Below, in pieces: positions 51,557-60,043 of a stretch of DNA of 64,000 bases. A program made the translations under genes and the position numbers. The first letter of the stretch is position 1; the number at the start of each line of letters is the position of its first letter. The notes below the pieces were generated by a model. It saw only the letters and a list, made by a program, of their open reading frames with translations. It searched no databases and had not been told where the DNA came from. This stretch comes from Streptomyces sp. NBC_00250 (GTDB lineage: Bacteria; Actinomycetota; Actinomycetes; Streptomycetales; Streptomycetaceae). The DNA is taken from the NCBI RefSeq assembly GCF_036192275.1, contig NZ_CP108088.1, positions 4,031,501 through 4,095,500 of the forward strand. Reading direction: 5' to 3'.

Positions 51557-53451
51557 ACGGTCTGGTCCTCCTGTGCTGCTTCGGTCGTGGCGTCGTCGGA
51601 GACGACGGCGAGCAGGGCGCCGACCTCGACCTGGCGGCCGGGGGCGGCATGGAGTGCGGTGAGCGTGCCGGAGGCGGGGGCGATGACGCGGTGCTCCATC
51701 TTCATGGCCTCCAGCCAGAGGAGCGGCTGCCCGGCGGCGACCCGATCGCCGACGGCGAGACCGTCCGCGACCCGCACGACGGTGCCGGGCATGGGCGCGA
51801 GCAGGGACCCGGGGGCCGTCTGCTCACGGGGGTCGGTGAAGCGGGGTCGGGCCGTGAGCCGGTACGGACCGGCGTGGACGGTGCCGTCCTCGTACGCCGA
51901 GACGTCGAAGTTCCGTACGACCCCGGCGACTTCGAGGCGCACCCGATCGGGGGCCGCCGAGACGACCCGTACGCCTTCGGGGGCCTTGACCTCGTACCCG
52001 CCGCCCCGGGCCGGCCGATAGCGGACCTCGTGGTCCCCGTACGTCCGCGTCTCGTCCTGCGAACGCAGGTTCCGCCAACCACCGCCGAACCGGCCGGTGT
52101 CGGCGGCTGCCGCGGCAAGGGCGGCGGCAGCCGCCGCGTACTCCTCACCCTCCCGGGGACGGGTCAGCGCGTCCAGGTTCCGGTCGTAGAACCCGGTGTC
52201 GAGGTGATCCTCGGACCCGTACTCGGGGTGCCGGAGCGAGGCCACCAACAGCTCCCGGTTGGTGACCGGCCCGTGGATCCGGGCCCGATCCAGGGCATGG
52301 GCGAGCTTGCGGACCGCCTCGCCGCGGGTCGGGGCGTGGACGATCACCTTCGCGAGCATCGGGTCGTAGTGGACGCCGACCGTGTCCCCGGAGACGTACC
52401 CCGTGTCGACGCGGAGCCGCGCGCCCCCGGGCAGCTCGAAGCGGTGCAGGACGCCCGTCTGCGGCGCCCACTCCCGCGCCGGGTCCTCCGCGTACAGGCG
52501 GGCCTCGATCGCGTGGCCCCGCGGGGCCGGGGGCTCCGGGGGCAGGGCGCGGCCCTCGGCGACGGCCAACTGGAGGGCGACGAGGTCGACCCCGAACACC
52601 TCTTCCGTCACGGGGTGTTCGACCTGGAGGCGGGTGTTCATCTCCAGGAAGTGCGCCCGGCCGTCCGCGACCAGGAACTCGACCGTGCCCGCGCCGACGT
52701 AGCCGACGGCCTTCGCCGCCCGGACGGCCGTGTCCAGGAGGGACGCTTCGAGCGCGGCCGGCAGGCCGGGCGCCGGGGCCTCCTCGACCACTTTCTGGTG
52801 TCGGCGCTGGAGGGAGCAGTCCCGGGTGCCGAGCGCCCAGACCGTGCCGTGGGTGTCACAGAGCAGCTGCACCTCGACGTGTCGGCCGTTCTCGACGTAC
52901 GGCTCGACGAAGACCTCGCCGTCCCCGAAGGCACTCACCGCCTCGGCCGACGCCGACTCCAACGCGCCTGCCAGCGCGTCGAGTTCTCGCACGATCCGCA
53001 TACCGCGGCCACCGCCGCCCGCCGCCGCCTTCACCAGGACGGGCAGGTCGGCCTCGGTGACCTCGGCCAGCGGGGCGATGCCGAGGACCTCCTTCGCGCG
53101 GGTCTTCGAGCCCATCGTCTCGATGGCCTCGGGCGGCGGGCCGATCCAGACCAGGCCGGCGTCGGTCACCGCCCGGGCGAAGTCGGCGTTCTCGGACAGG
53201 AAGCCGTAGCCCGGGTGGACGGCGTCCGCGCCCGCCGCGAGCGCCGCCTTCACCACCAGGTCGCCGCGCAGATACGTCTCCGAGGGTGCGGCCCCCGGCA
53301 GCCGTACGGCCGTGTCCGCCTCCCGTACGTGCAGGGCGTCGGCGTCCGCGTCGGAGTACACGGCGACGGTGGACATGCCGAGCTCACGGCAGGTGCGGAA
53401 GACCCGGCAGGCGATCTCGCCCCGGTTCGCCACAAGGACGGTGGAAATCAC
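51553..53451 (-). CDS. Acyl-CoA carboxylase alpha subunit (biotin carboxylase + BCCP)
   Basis: 632 aa from GTG 53451, six bases after GAGG; an overlapping GTG at 53463 is possible. Biotin carboxylase: VLVANRGEIACRVFRTCREL, AAAGGGGRGMRIV (ATP grasp), DCSLQRRHQKVVEEAP and EMNTRLQVEHPVTE. C-terminal biotinyl domain with LEAMKMEH near residue 600, where Lys carries biotin. With the beta subunit at 53460 it carboxylates an acyl-CoA, possibly a branched or terpenoid one given the AtuA neighbour. Confidence 0.93.
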   Translation of the reverse strand: MISTVLVANRGEIACRVFRTCRELGMSTVAVYSDADADALHVREADTAVRLPGAAPSETYLRGDLVVKAALAAGADAVHPGYGFLSENADFARAVTDAGLVWIGPPPEAIETMGSKTRAKEVLGIAPLAEVTEADLPVLVKAAAGGGGRGMRIVRELDALAGALESASAEAVSAFGDGEVFVEPYVENGRHVEVQLLCDTHGTVWALGTRDCSLQRRHQKVVEEAPAPGLPAALEASLLDTAVRAAKAVGYVGAGTVEFLVADGRAHFLEMNTRLQVEHPVTEEVFGVDLVALQLAVAEGRALPPEPPAPRGHAIEARLYAEDPAREWAPQTGVLHRFELPGGARLRVDTGYVSGDTVGVHYDPMLAKVIVHAPTRGEAVRKLAHALDRARIHGPVTNRELLVASLRHPEYGSEDHLDTGFYDRNLDALTRPREGEEYAAAAAALAAAAADTGRFGGGWRNLRSQDETRTYGDHEVRYRPARGGGYEVKAPEGVRVVSAAPDRVRLEVAGVVRNFDVSAYEDGTVHAGPYRLTARPRFTDPREQTAPGSLLAPMPGTVVRVADGLAVGDRVAAGQPLLWLEAMKMEHRVIAPASGTLTALHAAPGRQVEVGALLAVVSDDATTEAAQEDQTV

Positions 53452-53459
53452 GAGGGGCC

Positions 53460-55058
53460 TCACATTCGGAAGACGCCGAAGCCGCCGCGCGCGCCCTCGA
53501 CCGGTGCCGTGTGGATCGCGGAGAGGCACAGCCCGAGGACCGTGCGGGTGTCGCGGGGGTCGATGACCCCGTCGTCGTAGAGCCGGCCGGAGAGGAACAT
53601 CGGCAGCGACTCGGACTCGATCTGCGCCTCGACGAGCGCCCGGAGACCGGCGTCGGCCTCCTCGTCGTACGGCTGCCCCTTCGCGACGGCGCTCGCCCGC
53701 GCCACGATGGAGAGGACACCGGCGAGCTGCTGCGGGCCCATGACCGCGGACTTGGCGCTCGGCCAGGCGAAGAGGAAACGCGGATCGTACGCCCGGCCGC
53801 ACATGCCGTAGTGCCCGGCGCCGTAACTCGCCCCCATGAGGACGGACAGATGGGGGACCTTCGAGTTCGACACGGCGTTGATCATCATCGCGCCGTGCTT
53901 GATGATCCCGCCCTGCTCGTACTCCTTGCCCACCATGTAACCCGTGGTGTTGTGGAGGAAGACGAGCGGGATGTCCCGCTGATTGGCGAGCTGGATGAAC
54001 TGCGCGGCCTTCTGCGACTCCGGGCCGAAGAGGACGCCCTGCGCATTGGCGAGGACGCCGACCGGATAACCGTGCAGGCTCGCCCACCCGGTGACCAGCG
54101 ACGGCCCGTACAGCGGCTTGAACTCGTCGAAGTCGGAGCCGTCGACGATCCGGGCGATCACCTCGCGCGGATCGAAGGGCGTCTTGAGATCCCCGGGCAC
54201 GATCCCGAGCAGCTCGTCCTCGTCGTACCGGGGAGGTTCCCCGACGCTCGGATCCGGGTGGGCCTTGCGGTGGTTCAGCCGGGCCACGATCCGACGAGCC
54301 TGGCGCAGCGCGTCGGCCTCGTCGACGGCGTAGTGGTCGGCCAGCCCGGACGTCCGCGCGTGCATCTCCGCGCCGCCGAGGGACTCGTCGTCGCTCTCCT
54401 CCCCCGTCGCCATCTTCACCAGCGGCGGACCGCCGAGGAACACCTTCGACCGCTCCTTGATCATCACGGCGTGGTCGGACATGCCCGGGACGTACGCGCC
54501 ACCGGCCGTCGAGTTGCCGAAGACGACCGCGATCGTCGGGATACCGGCGGCGGAGAGACGCGTGAGGTCACGGAAGAGCGCCCCGCCGGGGATGAAGATC
54601 TCCTTCTGGGAGGGGAGATCGGCGCCGCCGGACTCGACGAGCGAGATGACGGGCAGGCGGTTGGCGAACGCGATCTCGTTGGCGCGCAGGGCCTTCTTCA
54701 ACGTCCACGGGTTGGACGCGCCACCGCGCACGGTCGGATCGTTGGCCGTGATCAGGCACTCGACGCCCTCGACGACCCCGATCCCGGTGATCAGGGAGGC
54801 GCCCACCGCGTAGTCGCTGCCCCACGCGGCAAGCGGCGACAGTTCCAGGAAGGGGGAGTCCGGGTCGACGAGCAGCTCGATGCGCTCCCGCGCGAGCATC
54901 TTGCCGCGCTTGCGATGCCGCGCGATGTACTTCTCGCCGCCGCCCGCCAGCGCCTTGGCGTGCTCGGCGTCGAGGGCGGTGAGCTTGTCGAGCATGGCGG
55001 CGCGGTGAGCCCGGTAGTCGGATCCGCCGGTGTCGAGAGCGGAGGCGAGGACGGTCAC
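53460..55058 (-). CDS. Acyl-CoA carboxylase beta subunit (carboxyltransferase)
   Basis: 532 aa from GTG 55058, overlapping the AtuA stop (GTGA). Carboxyltransferase N and C domains: GGEKYIARHRKRGKMLARER, VSLVESGGADLPSQKE, GNSTAGGAYVPGMSDH, and PLVFLHNTTGYMVGKEYEQG. This is the 3-methylcrotonyl/geranyl-CoA carboxylase-like group more than the propionyl group, judged from the N-terminal pattern. Confidence 0.93.
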   Translation of the reverse strand: MTVLASALDTGGSDYRAHRAAMLDKLTALDAEHAKALAGGGEKYIARHRKRGKMLARERIELLVDPDSPFLELSPLAAWGSDYAVGASLITGIGVVEGVECLITANDPTVRGGASNPWTLKKALRANEIAFANRLPVISLVESGGADLPSQKEIFIPGGALFRDLTRLSAAGIPTIAVVFGNSTAGGAYVPGMSDHAVMIKERSKVFLGGPPLVKMATGEESDDESLGGAEMHARTSGLADHYAVDEADALRQARRIVARLNHRKAHPDPSVGEPPRYDEDELLGIVPGDLKTPFDPREVIARIVDGSDFDEFKPLYGPSLVTGWASLHGYPVGVLANAQGVLFGPESQKAAQFIQLANQRDIPLVFLHNTTGYMVGKEYEQGGIIKHGAMMINAVSNSKVPHLSVLMGASYGAGHYGMCGRAYDPRFLFAWPSAKSAVMGPQQLAGVLSIVARASAVAKGQPYDEEADAGLRALVEAQIESESLPMFLSGRLYDDGVIDPRDTRTVLGLCLSAIHTAPVEGARGGFGVFRM

Positions 55059-56746
55059 AGGAGTCCCTCCGGGATGTCTGTTTCACGGGAGCGGAGCCAC
55101 TCGCCGAGGGCCTTGGCCTGGGGATCGAAACGGGCCTGGGAGGCGACGCCCTCGCCGAGGATTCCGGCGATGGTGAAGTTGAGCGCGCGGAGCTGCGGGA
55201 GGACGTGCCGGGTGACGGCCAAGTCGGCGGTCTCAGGAAGGAGTTCGGCCAGTTTCGACACGGTGAGGGTGTGGGCCAGCCAGCGCCACTCCTCCTCCGT
55301 GCGGACCCAGACGCCGATGTTGGCGTCGCCGCCCTTGTCACCGCTGCGGGCGCCGGCGATCCGACCGAGGGGGACGCGCCGGGTGGGCCCGGACGGGAGC
55401 GGCTCGGGAAGCGGCGGCTCGGGTACGGGTTCCAGATCGCGGGCCCTCGGCGGTACGGGGACCGGGACGCGGGTCCCGTCCGGCAGCACGGCCGTGTGCG
55501 GGACGTCGGCGGCGGGGACGTACGCCGTCTCGAAGACCCCGTAGGGGGCACCCTTCCCGGGCGGGGCGGTGACGTGGAAGCCGGGATAGCTCGCGAGGGC
55601 CAGCTCGATGGCGGCGCCGGTGAGGGCGCGACCGACGGCCTCGGGGCCGGGGTCCCGGACGACCAGCCGCAGCAGGGCGCTCGCGGTCTCCTCCGTGCCG
55701 GCGTCGGGCCGGTCGGTGCGGACCAGCTCCCAACGGACCTCACGGGGCCGCCCGTTGGCGAGCGCGTCTTCGATCTGGGCCCGAACGAGTCCTGCCTTCT
55801 CCTCGATGTCGAGGCCTGTCAGGACGAACACGACCTCGTTGCGGAAGCCACCGAGCCGACTGAGTCCGACCTTGAGCGTCGGCGGCGGCGCCTCGCCCCG
55901 CACACCGTCGATCCGGACCCGGTCGGGGCCCTCCCGGGTGAGCCGGACGGTGTCGAGGCGGGCCGTCACGTCGGGGCCGGGGTAGCGGGCGCCGGCCGTC
56001 TCGTAGAGGAGCTGGGCCGTGACCGTACCGACGTCGACGAGGCCGCCGGTGCCGGGGTGCTTGGTGATGACCGCGCCGCCGTCCTCGTGGAGCTCGGCGA
56101 CCGGGAAGCCGGGACGGCGGAAGACCGCCGGATCGTGCTCCCGGAAGAAGGCGTAATTGCCACCGGTCGCCTGGGTCCCGCACTCCAGGACGTGCCCGGC
56201 GACGACCGCGCCCGCGAGCTTGTCGTACTCCTCCGGACCCCAGCCGAAATGCCACTGCGCGGGCCCGGTGACGAGGGCGGCGTCGGTGACCCGGCCGGTG
56301 ACGACGACATCGGCCCCGGCGGCGAGGCAGGCGGCGATCCCGGCGCCGCCGAGATAGGCGTTGGCGGCCAACGCGTCCCTCGTGGGCGGGAGTCGGTCAC
56401 CCTCGACATGCGCGACACGGAGGGGGAGACCGAGTTTCGCGGCGAGCGCGCGCAGCGCATCGGCGAGACCGGCGGGGTTGAGGCCGCCGGCATTGGTGAC
56501 GATCCGCACGCCGCGCTCATGGGCGAGCCCGAGGCCCTCCTCCATCTGGCGCAGGAAGGTCTTCGCGTACCCGGCGGACGGGTCCTTGAGCTGGTCGCGG
56601 CCGAGGATGAGCATCGTCAGCTCGGCGAGGTAGTCGCCGGTGAGGACATCGATCGCGCCCTCGGGTCCACCGCCGGTGAGCATCTCGCGGACGGCGTCGA
56701 AACGGTCGCCGTAGAAGCCGGAGGCGTTGCCGATCCGGAGGACCAT
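55055..56746 (-). CDS. AtuA-family protein (acyclic terpene utilisation, DUF1446)
   Basis: 563 aa. MVLRIGNASGFYGDRFDAVR, VLTGDYLAELTMLILGRDQL, VRIVTNAGGLNPAGLADALR and VVTGRVTDAALVTGPAQWHF are conserved in AtuA proteins, found with geranyl-CoA carboxylase in Pseudomonas citronellol degradation. A C-terminal DUF4387-like part is fused (RIAGARSGDKGGDANIGVWV). The biochemical role is unsettled. Start and preceding stop share one base (TGATG). Confidence 0.88.
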   Translation of the reverse strand: MVLRIGNASGFYGDRFDAVREMLTGGGPEGAIDVLTGDYLAELTMLILGRDQLKDPSAGYAKTFLRQMEEGLGLAHERGVRIVTNAGGLNPAGLADALRALAAKLGLPLRVAHVEGDRLPPTRDALAANAYLGGAGIAACLAAGADVVVTGRVTDAALVTGPAQWHFGWGPEEYDKLAGAVVAGHVLECGTQATGGNYAFFREHDPAVFRRPGFPVAELHEDGGAVITKHPGTGGLVDVGTVTAQLLYETAGARYPGPDVTARLDTVRLTREGPDRVRIDGVRGEAPPPTLKVGLSRLGGFRNEVVFVLTGLDIEEKAGLVRAQIEDALANGRPREVRWELVRTDRPDAGTEETASALLRLVVRDPGPEAVGRALTGAAIELALASYPGFHVTAPPGKGAPYGVFETAYVPAADVPHTAVLPDGTRVPVPVPPRARDLEPVPEPPLPEPLPSGPTRRVPLGRIAGARSGDKGGDANIGVWVRTEEEWRWLAHTLTVSKLAELLPETADLAVTRHVLPQLRALNFTIAGILGEGVASQARFDPQAKALGEWLRSRETDIPEGLL

Positions 56747-57540
56747 CAGACCTCCCCGGTCGCGGCCGCGCGGCCGGGGCCCGCCGGTCCGGCGAAGGCC
56801 TGGGCGATGGTGAGCCAGTGCTCGGCGTCGGAACCGACGGCGACGAGAGCGGTGTCGTCACGGTGAACGCGCTGGGTCACGAGCAGACAGAAGTCGAGGG
56901 CGGTCCCGGTGACCCGCTGGGCGGCACCCTCGGGCCCGTACACCCACAACTCCCCACCAGGAGATACGAGTTCCACCCGGAACGGCTCGGCGGGCGCCGG
57001 GAGCCCCCGCACCAGGAAGGCGTAGTCACGGGCGCGGTGGCCGATCCAGGCGACGTGCCGGAGGCGGTCGGTAGGAGCGCGGACGATCCCGAGGGCGTCG
57101 GCGACGTCCTGCCCGTGCGCCCAGGTCTCCATGAGCCGGGCGGTGGCCATGGCGGGGGCGCTCATGGGGGGCCCGTACCAGGGGAAACGGGCACCGGACG
57201 GCACCGCGCGAAGGGCGCCCTGAAGCCGCTCGCGCCCCTCGCGCCAACGGGCGAGAAGCTCGGCGACCGGCAGCGCCGCCCCTTCTTCGGCCCCGTCGTC
57301 GACGAAACGATCGGGAGCGGCGAGCGCCTTCCCGGCCTCGGCGGCAAAGGCGTCGGGGTCGGTGGCGGCGAGAAGCGCGGCACGATCGGTCCAGGCGAGG
57401 TGCGCGATCTGATGGGCGACGGTCCAGCCGGGCGCGGGGGTGGGCGTACCCCACTGCTCCTCGCTCAACTCACCGACGAGACGGTCGAGTTCGTCACTCT
57501 CGTCACGCAGGTCGTCGAGGACGACGACGGGGTCGGACAC
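56746..57540 (-). CDS. TIGR03084-family DinB/MDMPI-like protein
   Basis: 264 aa from GTG 57540. LDDLRDESDELDRLVGELSE, WTVAHQIAHLAWTDRAALLA and METWAHGQDVADALGI give the metal-binding His of the mycothiol-dependent isomerase fold. First gene of the leftward five-gene acyl-CoA operon, so it probably acts on a pathway intermediate or its thiol adduct. The TetR operator-like site lies 61 bases upstream. Confidence 0.88.
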   Translation of the reverse strand: MSDPVVVLDDLRDESDELDRLVGELSEEQWGTPTPAPGWTVAHQIAHLAWTDRAALLAATDPDAFAAEAGKALAAPDRFVDDGAEEGAALPVAELLARWREGRERLQGALRAVPSGARFPWYGPPMSAPAMATARLMETWAHGQDVADALGIVRAPTDRLRHVAWIGHRARDYAFLVRGLPAPAEPFRVELVSPGGELWVYGPEGAAQRVTGTALDFCLLVTQRVHRDDTALVAVGSDAEHWLTIAQAFAGPAGPGRAAATGEV

Positions 57541-57600
57541 GGTGCGCTCCCCTCGGGGACGGGCGTTCACGGGCCTTCGCGAGGAGCATGACAGCGGGAC

Positions 57601-57634
57601 CAGAAACAATCAAGCGTGCTTGCTTTAGTTTCTG
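57601..57634. promoter_or_regulatory. TetR operator-like site, operon 2
   Basis: CAGAAAC...GTTTCTG (perfect 7-bp ends) around CAAGCGTGCTTG. GAAACAATCAAGC is identical to the site at 46039. Confidence 0.7.
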
Positions 57635-57637
57635 ACC

Positions 57638-58069
57638 TCACCCCCTCCGCCGCCTCTGAACGACGGCGGCCAGGACGGTGACCGCGACCACGAGAACGAG
57701 GGAACGGAGAGGAAGCAGGGCGCCGGGGACGTCATCGACGGCGTCGATGCCGTCACCCAGGACGGCGACCCAACCGACAGTGCCCACAAGGACCATCGGC
57801 CCGACTCTCCGCTCCCCGGTGAGGCGCATGCCGACCCACAGGACGAACGGCATCAGGAGGACGGTGTTCATGATCGCGGCGGTGAACGCCTGATCGGTGG
57901 AGTAGCCGGGCCCCACACCCAACGTCGCCGCCGCCTGACCGCTGAGGGCCAGATACAGGGTGTCGGAAAGGACGAGGTGTGAAGCGGCGACGGCGATCAG
58001 CGAGACGATCGCGGCTTTGAGGAGCCGCGGGGCGAGGGGGGTGGGCGAGGAGGACGAGGAGGGTGTCAT
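57638..58069 (-). CDS. Four-helix membrane protein of unknown function
   Basis: 143 aa. Hydrophobic segments AAIVSLIAVAASHLVLS, AIMNTVLLMPFVLWVGMRL, MVLVGTVGWVAVLGDGID and LRSLVLVVAVTVLAAVV, with a Ser/Thr/Pro N-terminus and basic end RRRRG. No family recognised. An AT-rich palindrome 24 bases before the start suggests control by a dedicated repressor. Confidence 0.75.
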   Translation of the reverse strand: MTPSSSSSPTPLAPRLLKAAIVSLIAVAASHLVLSDTLYLALSGQAAATLGVGPGYSTDQAFTAAIMNTVLLMPFVLWVGMRLTGERRVGPMVLVGTVGWVAVLGDGIDAVDDVPGALLPLRSLVLVVAVTVLAAVVQRRRRG

Positions 58070-58078
58070 GAGGCGTGA

Positions 58079-58110
58079 CTATACGCAGAGTGTATACATG
58101 CGATGTATAG
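58079..58110 (-). promoter_or_regulatory. AT-rich promoter with palindromic operator TATACAT-GCG-ATGTATA
   Basis: Perfect 7-bp inverted repeat at 58093-58109 with a 3-base spacer, next to a -10-like TATAGT read leftward; a second TATAC half-site precedes it. Fits PadR- or TetR-type repressors; no such gene is adjacent. Confidence 0.6.
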
Positions 58111-58148
58111 AGCCCTGGACGACGCCCCCGCCAGCAACGAACTGGACT

Positions 58149-58252
58149 AGACGGCCAGACGGCCAGACGGCCAGACGGCCAGACGGCCAGACGGCCAGAC
58201 GGCCAGACGGCCAGACGGCCAGACGGCCAGACGGCTAGACGGCTAGACGGCT
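58149..58252. repeat. Thirteen 8-bp tandem repeats AGACGGCC/AGACGGCT
   Basis: Ten exact AGACGGCC copies then three AGACGGCT, ending on the stop codon of the DUF1272 gene. Likely prone to slippage. Confidence 0.9.
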
Positions 58253-58433
58253 ACTTGAGGATTCGCCGCGGCCGGGGCACGAGCTCGCCACCGCAGTTGG
58301 GGCAGACATCGCTCATGGCGTCGGCACACGGCACGCAGAAGCTGCACTCGTACGAACAGATCCGCGCGGGCCCGTCCACCACCAGCACCGCCACCTCACA
58401 CCGCTCGCACTGCTCACGCATCTCCAGGGCCAC
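58251..58433 (-). CDS. DUF1272 zinc-ribbon protein
   Basis: 60 aa from GTG 58433, six bases after GGAGGGGAG. EMREQCERCEVAVLVVDG, CSYECSFCVPCADAMSDVCPNC: eight or nine cysteines in CxxC pairs mark the small DUF1272 zinc-binding protein. The function is unknown. The 8-bp tandem repeat starts right at its stop. Confidence 0.85.
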   Translation of the reverse strand: MALEMREQCERCEVAVLVVDGPARICSYECSFCVPCADAMSDVCPNCGGELVPRPRRILK

Positions 58434-58604
58434 GACGGGCTCCCCTCCTCGAACGTCGGACAACACCCCCATCGTCGAGGCGACCCCGACACCCCCGAAA
58501 CAGCCGGAGGGCCAATGATCAACAGGATCGGGTCGCGCGAGGGCCGGCTCGGCTCGGGCCAGCGGGGGTCCTTGGGGTCGGGGGTCCTGATGAGGTGCGG
58601 GTGC

Positions 58605-58734
58605 GGCCGCCCTCTTTCCGAGTGTGGCGGCCTCCACCACCGCGTCAAGGGCGCCTCCGGCGTCGCTGCGCGATGGGCTGCGCCCACCCTTGACCCGGCG
58701 GCGGAGGCCGCCTTTTCACACTCGGAGGGCGGCC
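58605..58734. repeat. Left terminal hairpin of the large inverted repeat
   Basis: GGCCGCCCTC and GAGGGCGGCC, then CCGAGTGT/ACACTCGG, GGCGGCCTCC/GGAGGCCGCC and inner GTCAAGGG/CCCTTGAC. Core GTCGCTGCGCGATGG. Confidence 0.8.
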
Positions 58735-59287
58735 GGGGGACCCGGCCTACGCAGAGCCCCGGGCAGTGTCCGGGGTCGGTGCGTGCGTCTGACGGCCGGT
58801 GGGTGGGGGCTCGGTTTGTGGCGGGGCTGGGTGGGTGCCCTTCCGGCCGGTCGGGGGGTGCGCGGCCGTGCGATGGGGCGGTCGGGCTTGGCTCAGCGGG
58901 TTGCGGTCGGTGGGTGGTCGGGCTTCAGGCCCCGCTGGTCTGTGTTCGTGGGTGGTGGGAGCGGCTGGCGAGAGTTTCTTGCAGTTTCATCGCCCGGAAT
59001 GGGCGAAGTGCCCCCTTCGAGCCTTTGTCCGAGACGTGCTACTCGGAGTAGTGCAGGGTTTCCACTCCTCCCACCCACCGGGAGTGACCAGCGGGGCCTG
59101 AAGCCCCACCCCGAACGACCCTTCGTCGCTAAGCGCCGCCCGGCCGCCCCATCCAACGACCGCGCACCCCCGACCGGCCGAAGGAAAGCCCACCCACCCC
59201 CGCCGCAAACCGAGCCCCCACCCACCGGCCGTCAGACGCACGCAATCCCCGGATACTGCCCGGGGCCCGGCGGTGACCCCGCCCCCC

Positions 59288-59425
59288 GGACCGCCCTCCG
59301 AGAGGTCTTTCGCTCCTGGAGGCGGTGGGTCAAGGGTGGCCGAAGGCCATCGCGCAGCGACGCGACCGCAGGGAGCGCCCTTGACGCACCGCCGGAAGGA
59401 GCGACTCTCGGAAAGAGGGCGGTCC
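59288..59425. repeat. Right terminal hairpin of the large inverted repeat
   Basis: GGACCGCCCTC pairs with GAGGGCGGTCC; inner GTCAAGGG/CCCTTGAC. Shares CCATCGCGCAGCGAC (inverted) with the left hairpin. Confidence 0.8.
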
Positions 59426-59487
59426 CACCAGAAGCCCACGAACCCGGCCCACCCCTCGCGCCTAGGAGACCCCGCCCATCAGACCCC

Positions 59488-59865
59488 TCAGTGCCTGACC
59501 AGGCAGAACGGGTGTCCCGCCAGGTCCGCGTAAACGCGCCAGCTCCTCTTGCCCTCTCCCGCGTCCAGGAGGGTCGCGCCCTGCGCCAGGACCTGCTCCT
59601 CCGCCTCGTCCAGGTTCGGGACGGCGAAGTCGAGGTGGGACTGCTGGGGGCGTTCCGGGGACGGCCAGGTCGGTGGGCGGTGGTCGGGGACCCCCTGGAA
59701 GCAGAGGACGAGCCCAGCCGGGGTGTGGAGGGTGGACCACGCCTCGCCCAGGGACCAACGGCTGTCCGGGCGGTCGACCTCGCCACCGAGCACCGCGCGG
59801 TAGAACTCCGCGAGTTCGGCGGGCGCCGGGCAGTCGATGACGAGGCACTGCAGTTCAGCGATCAT
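59488..59865 (-). CDS. VOC/glyoxalase-like family protein
   Basis: 125 aa. LQCLVIDCPAPAELAEFYRA, VLCFQGVPDHRPPTWPSPER, HLDFAVPNLDEAEEQVLAQG and closing LAGHPFCLVRH are the PF18029 glyoxalase-like pattern, a relative of the protein at 27064. Likely a small-molecule binding enzyme; substrate unknown. Confidence 0.88.
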   Translation of the reverse strand: MIAELQCLVIDCPAPAELAEFYRAVLGGEVDRPDSRWSLGEAWSTLHTPAGLVLCFQGVPDHRPPTWPSPERPQQSHLDFAVPNLDEAEEQVLAQGATLLDAGEGKRSWRVYADLAGHPFCLVRH

Positions 59866-59937
59866 GCGCGGATCCTAGGACCTGCCCCCTGCCCCCTACC
59901 CCCTGCCCGCTGCCCGCCGCCGGGCCCACCCCGAGTC

Positions 59938-59990
59938 GGTCAGCCGTCCAGCCGTCCAGCCGGTCCAGCCGGTCCAGCCGGCCAGCCGTC
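59938..59990. repeat. Short GCCGTCCA/GCCGGTCCA repeats
   Basis: Degenerate copies of GTCCAGCCG between the VOC start and the transporter stop; a CCCCCTGC run lies just before (59880-59920). Confidence 0.6.
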
Positions 59991-60043
59991 ACCCAAGATC
60001 CGGGCCTCGCCCGCCTGCCCCGCACCGCGCTGACCCGAGCCCG

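Larger units (their letters stand above)
58605..59425. repeat. Large nested inverted repeat, about 820 bp, non-coding
   Basis: Two diverged arms of about 360 bp face each other around a central spacer of about 100 bp (58963-59064). Perfect matches include a 39-bp pair (58780-58818 with 59206-59244) and a 21-bp pair (58920-58940 with 59086-59106). The outer end of each arm is itself a large hairpin. The open frames MGGGSVCGGAGW and MGGGSVCGGGGW on opposite strands are only the mirrored arms. This fills the 58434-59487 gap; no gene is supported. Confidence 0.85.

Noticed and set aside
53452-54087. N-terminal extension of the carboxylase alpha subunit
   Set aside because: The extra 200 codons are antisense-frame shadow of the beta subunit; the biotin carboxylase fold begins at 53451.
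58149-58252. Possible CRISPR array
   Set aside because: Units are 8 bp and contiguous with no spacers, and no cas genes are present.
58624-60033. A 469-codon plus-strand frame through the large inverted repeat
   Set aside because: It runs over both repeat arms and a minus-strand VOC gene and is Arg/Pro/Gly-rich; the real signal is the inverted repeat.
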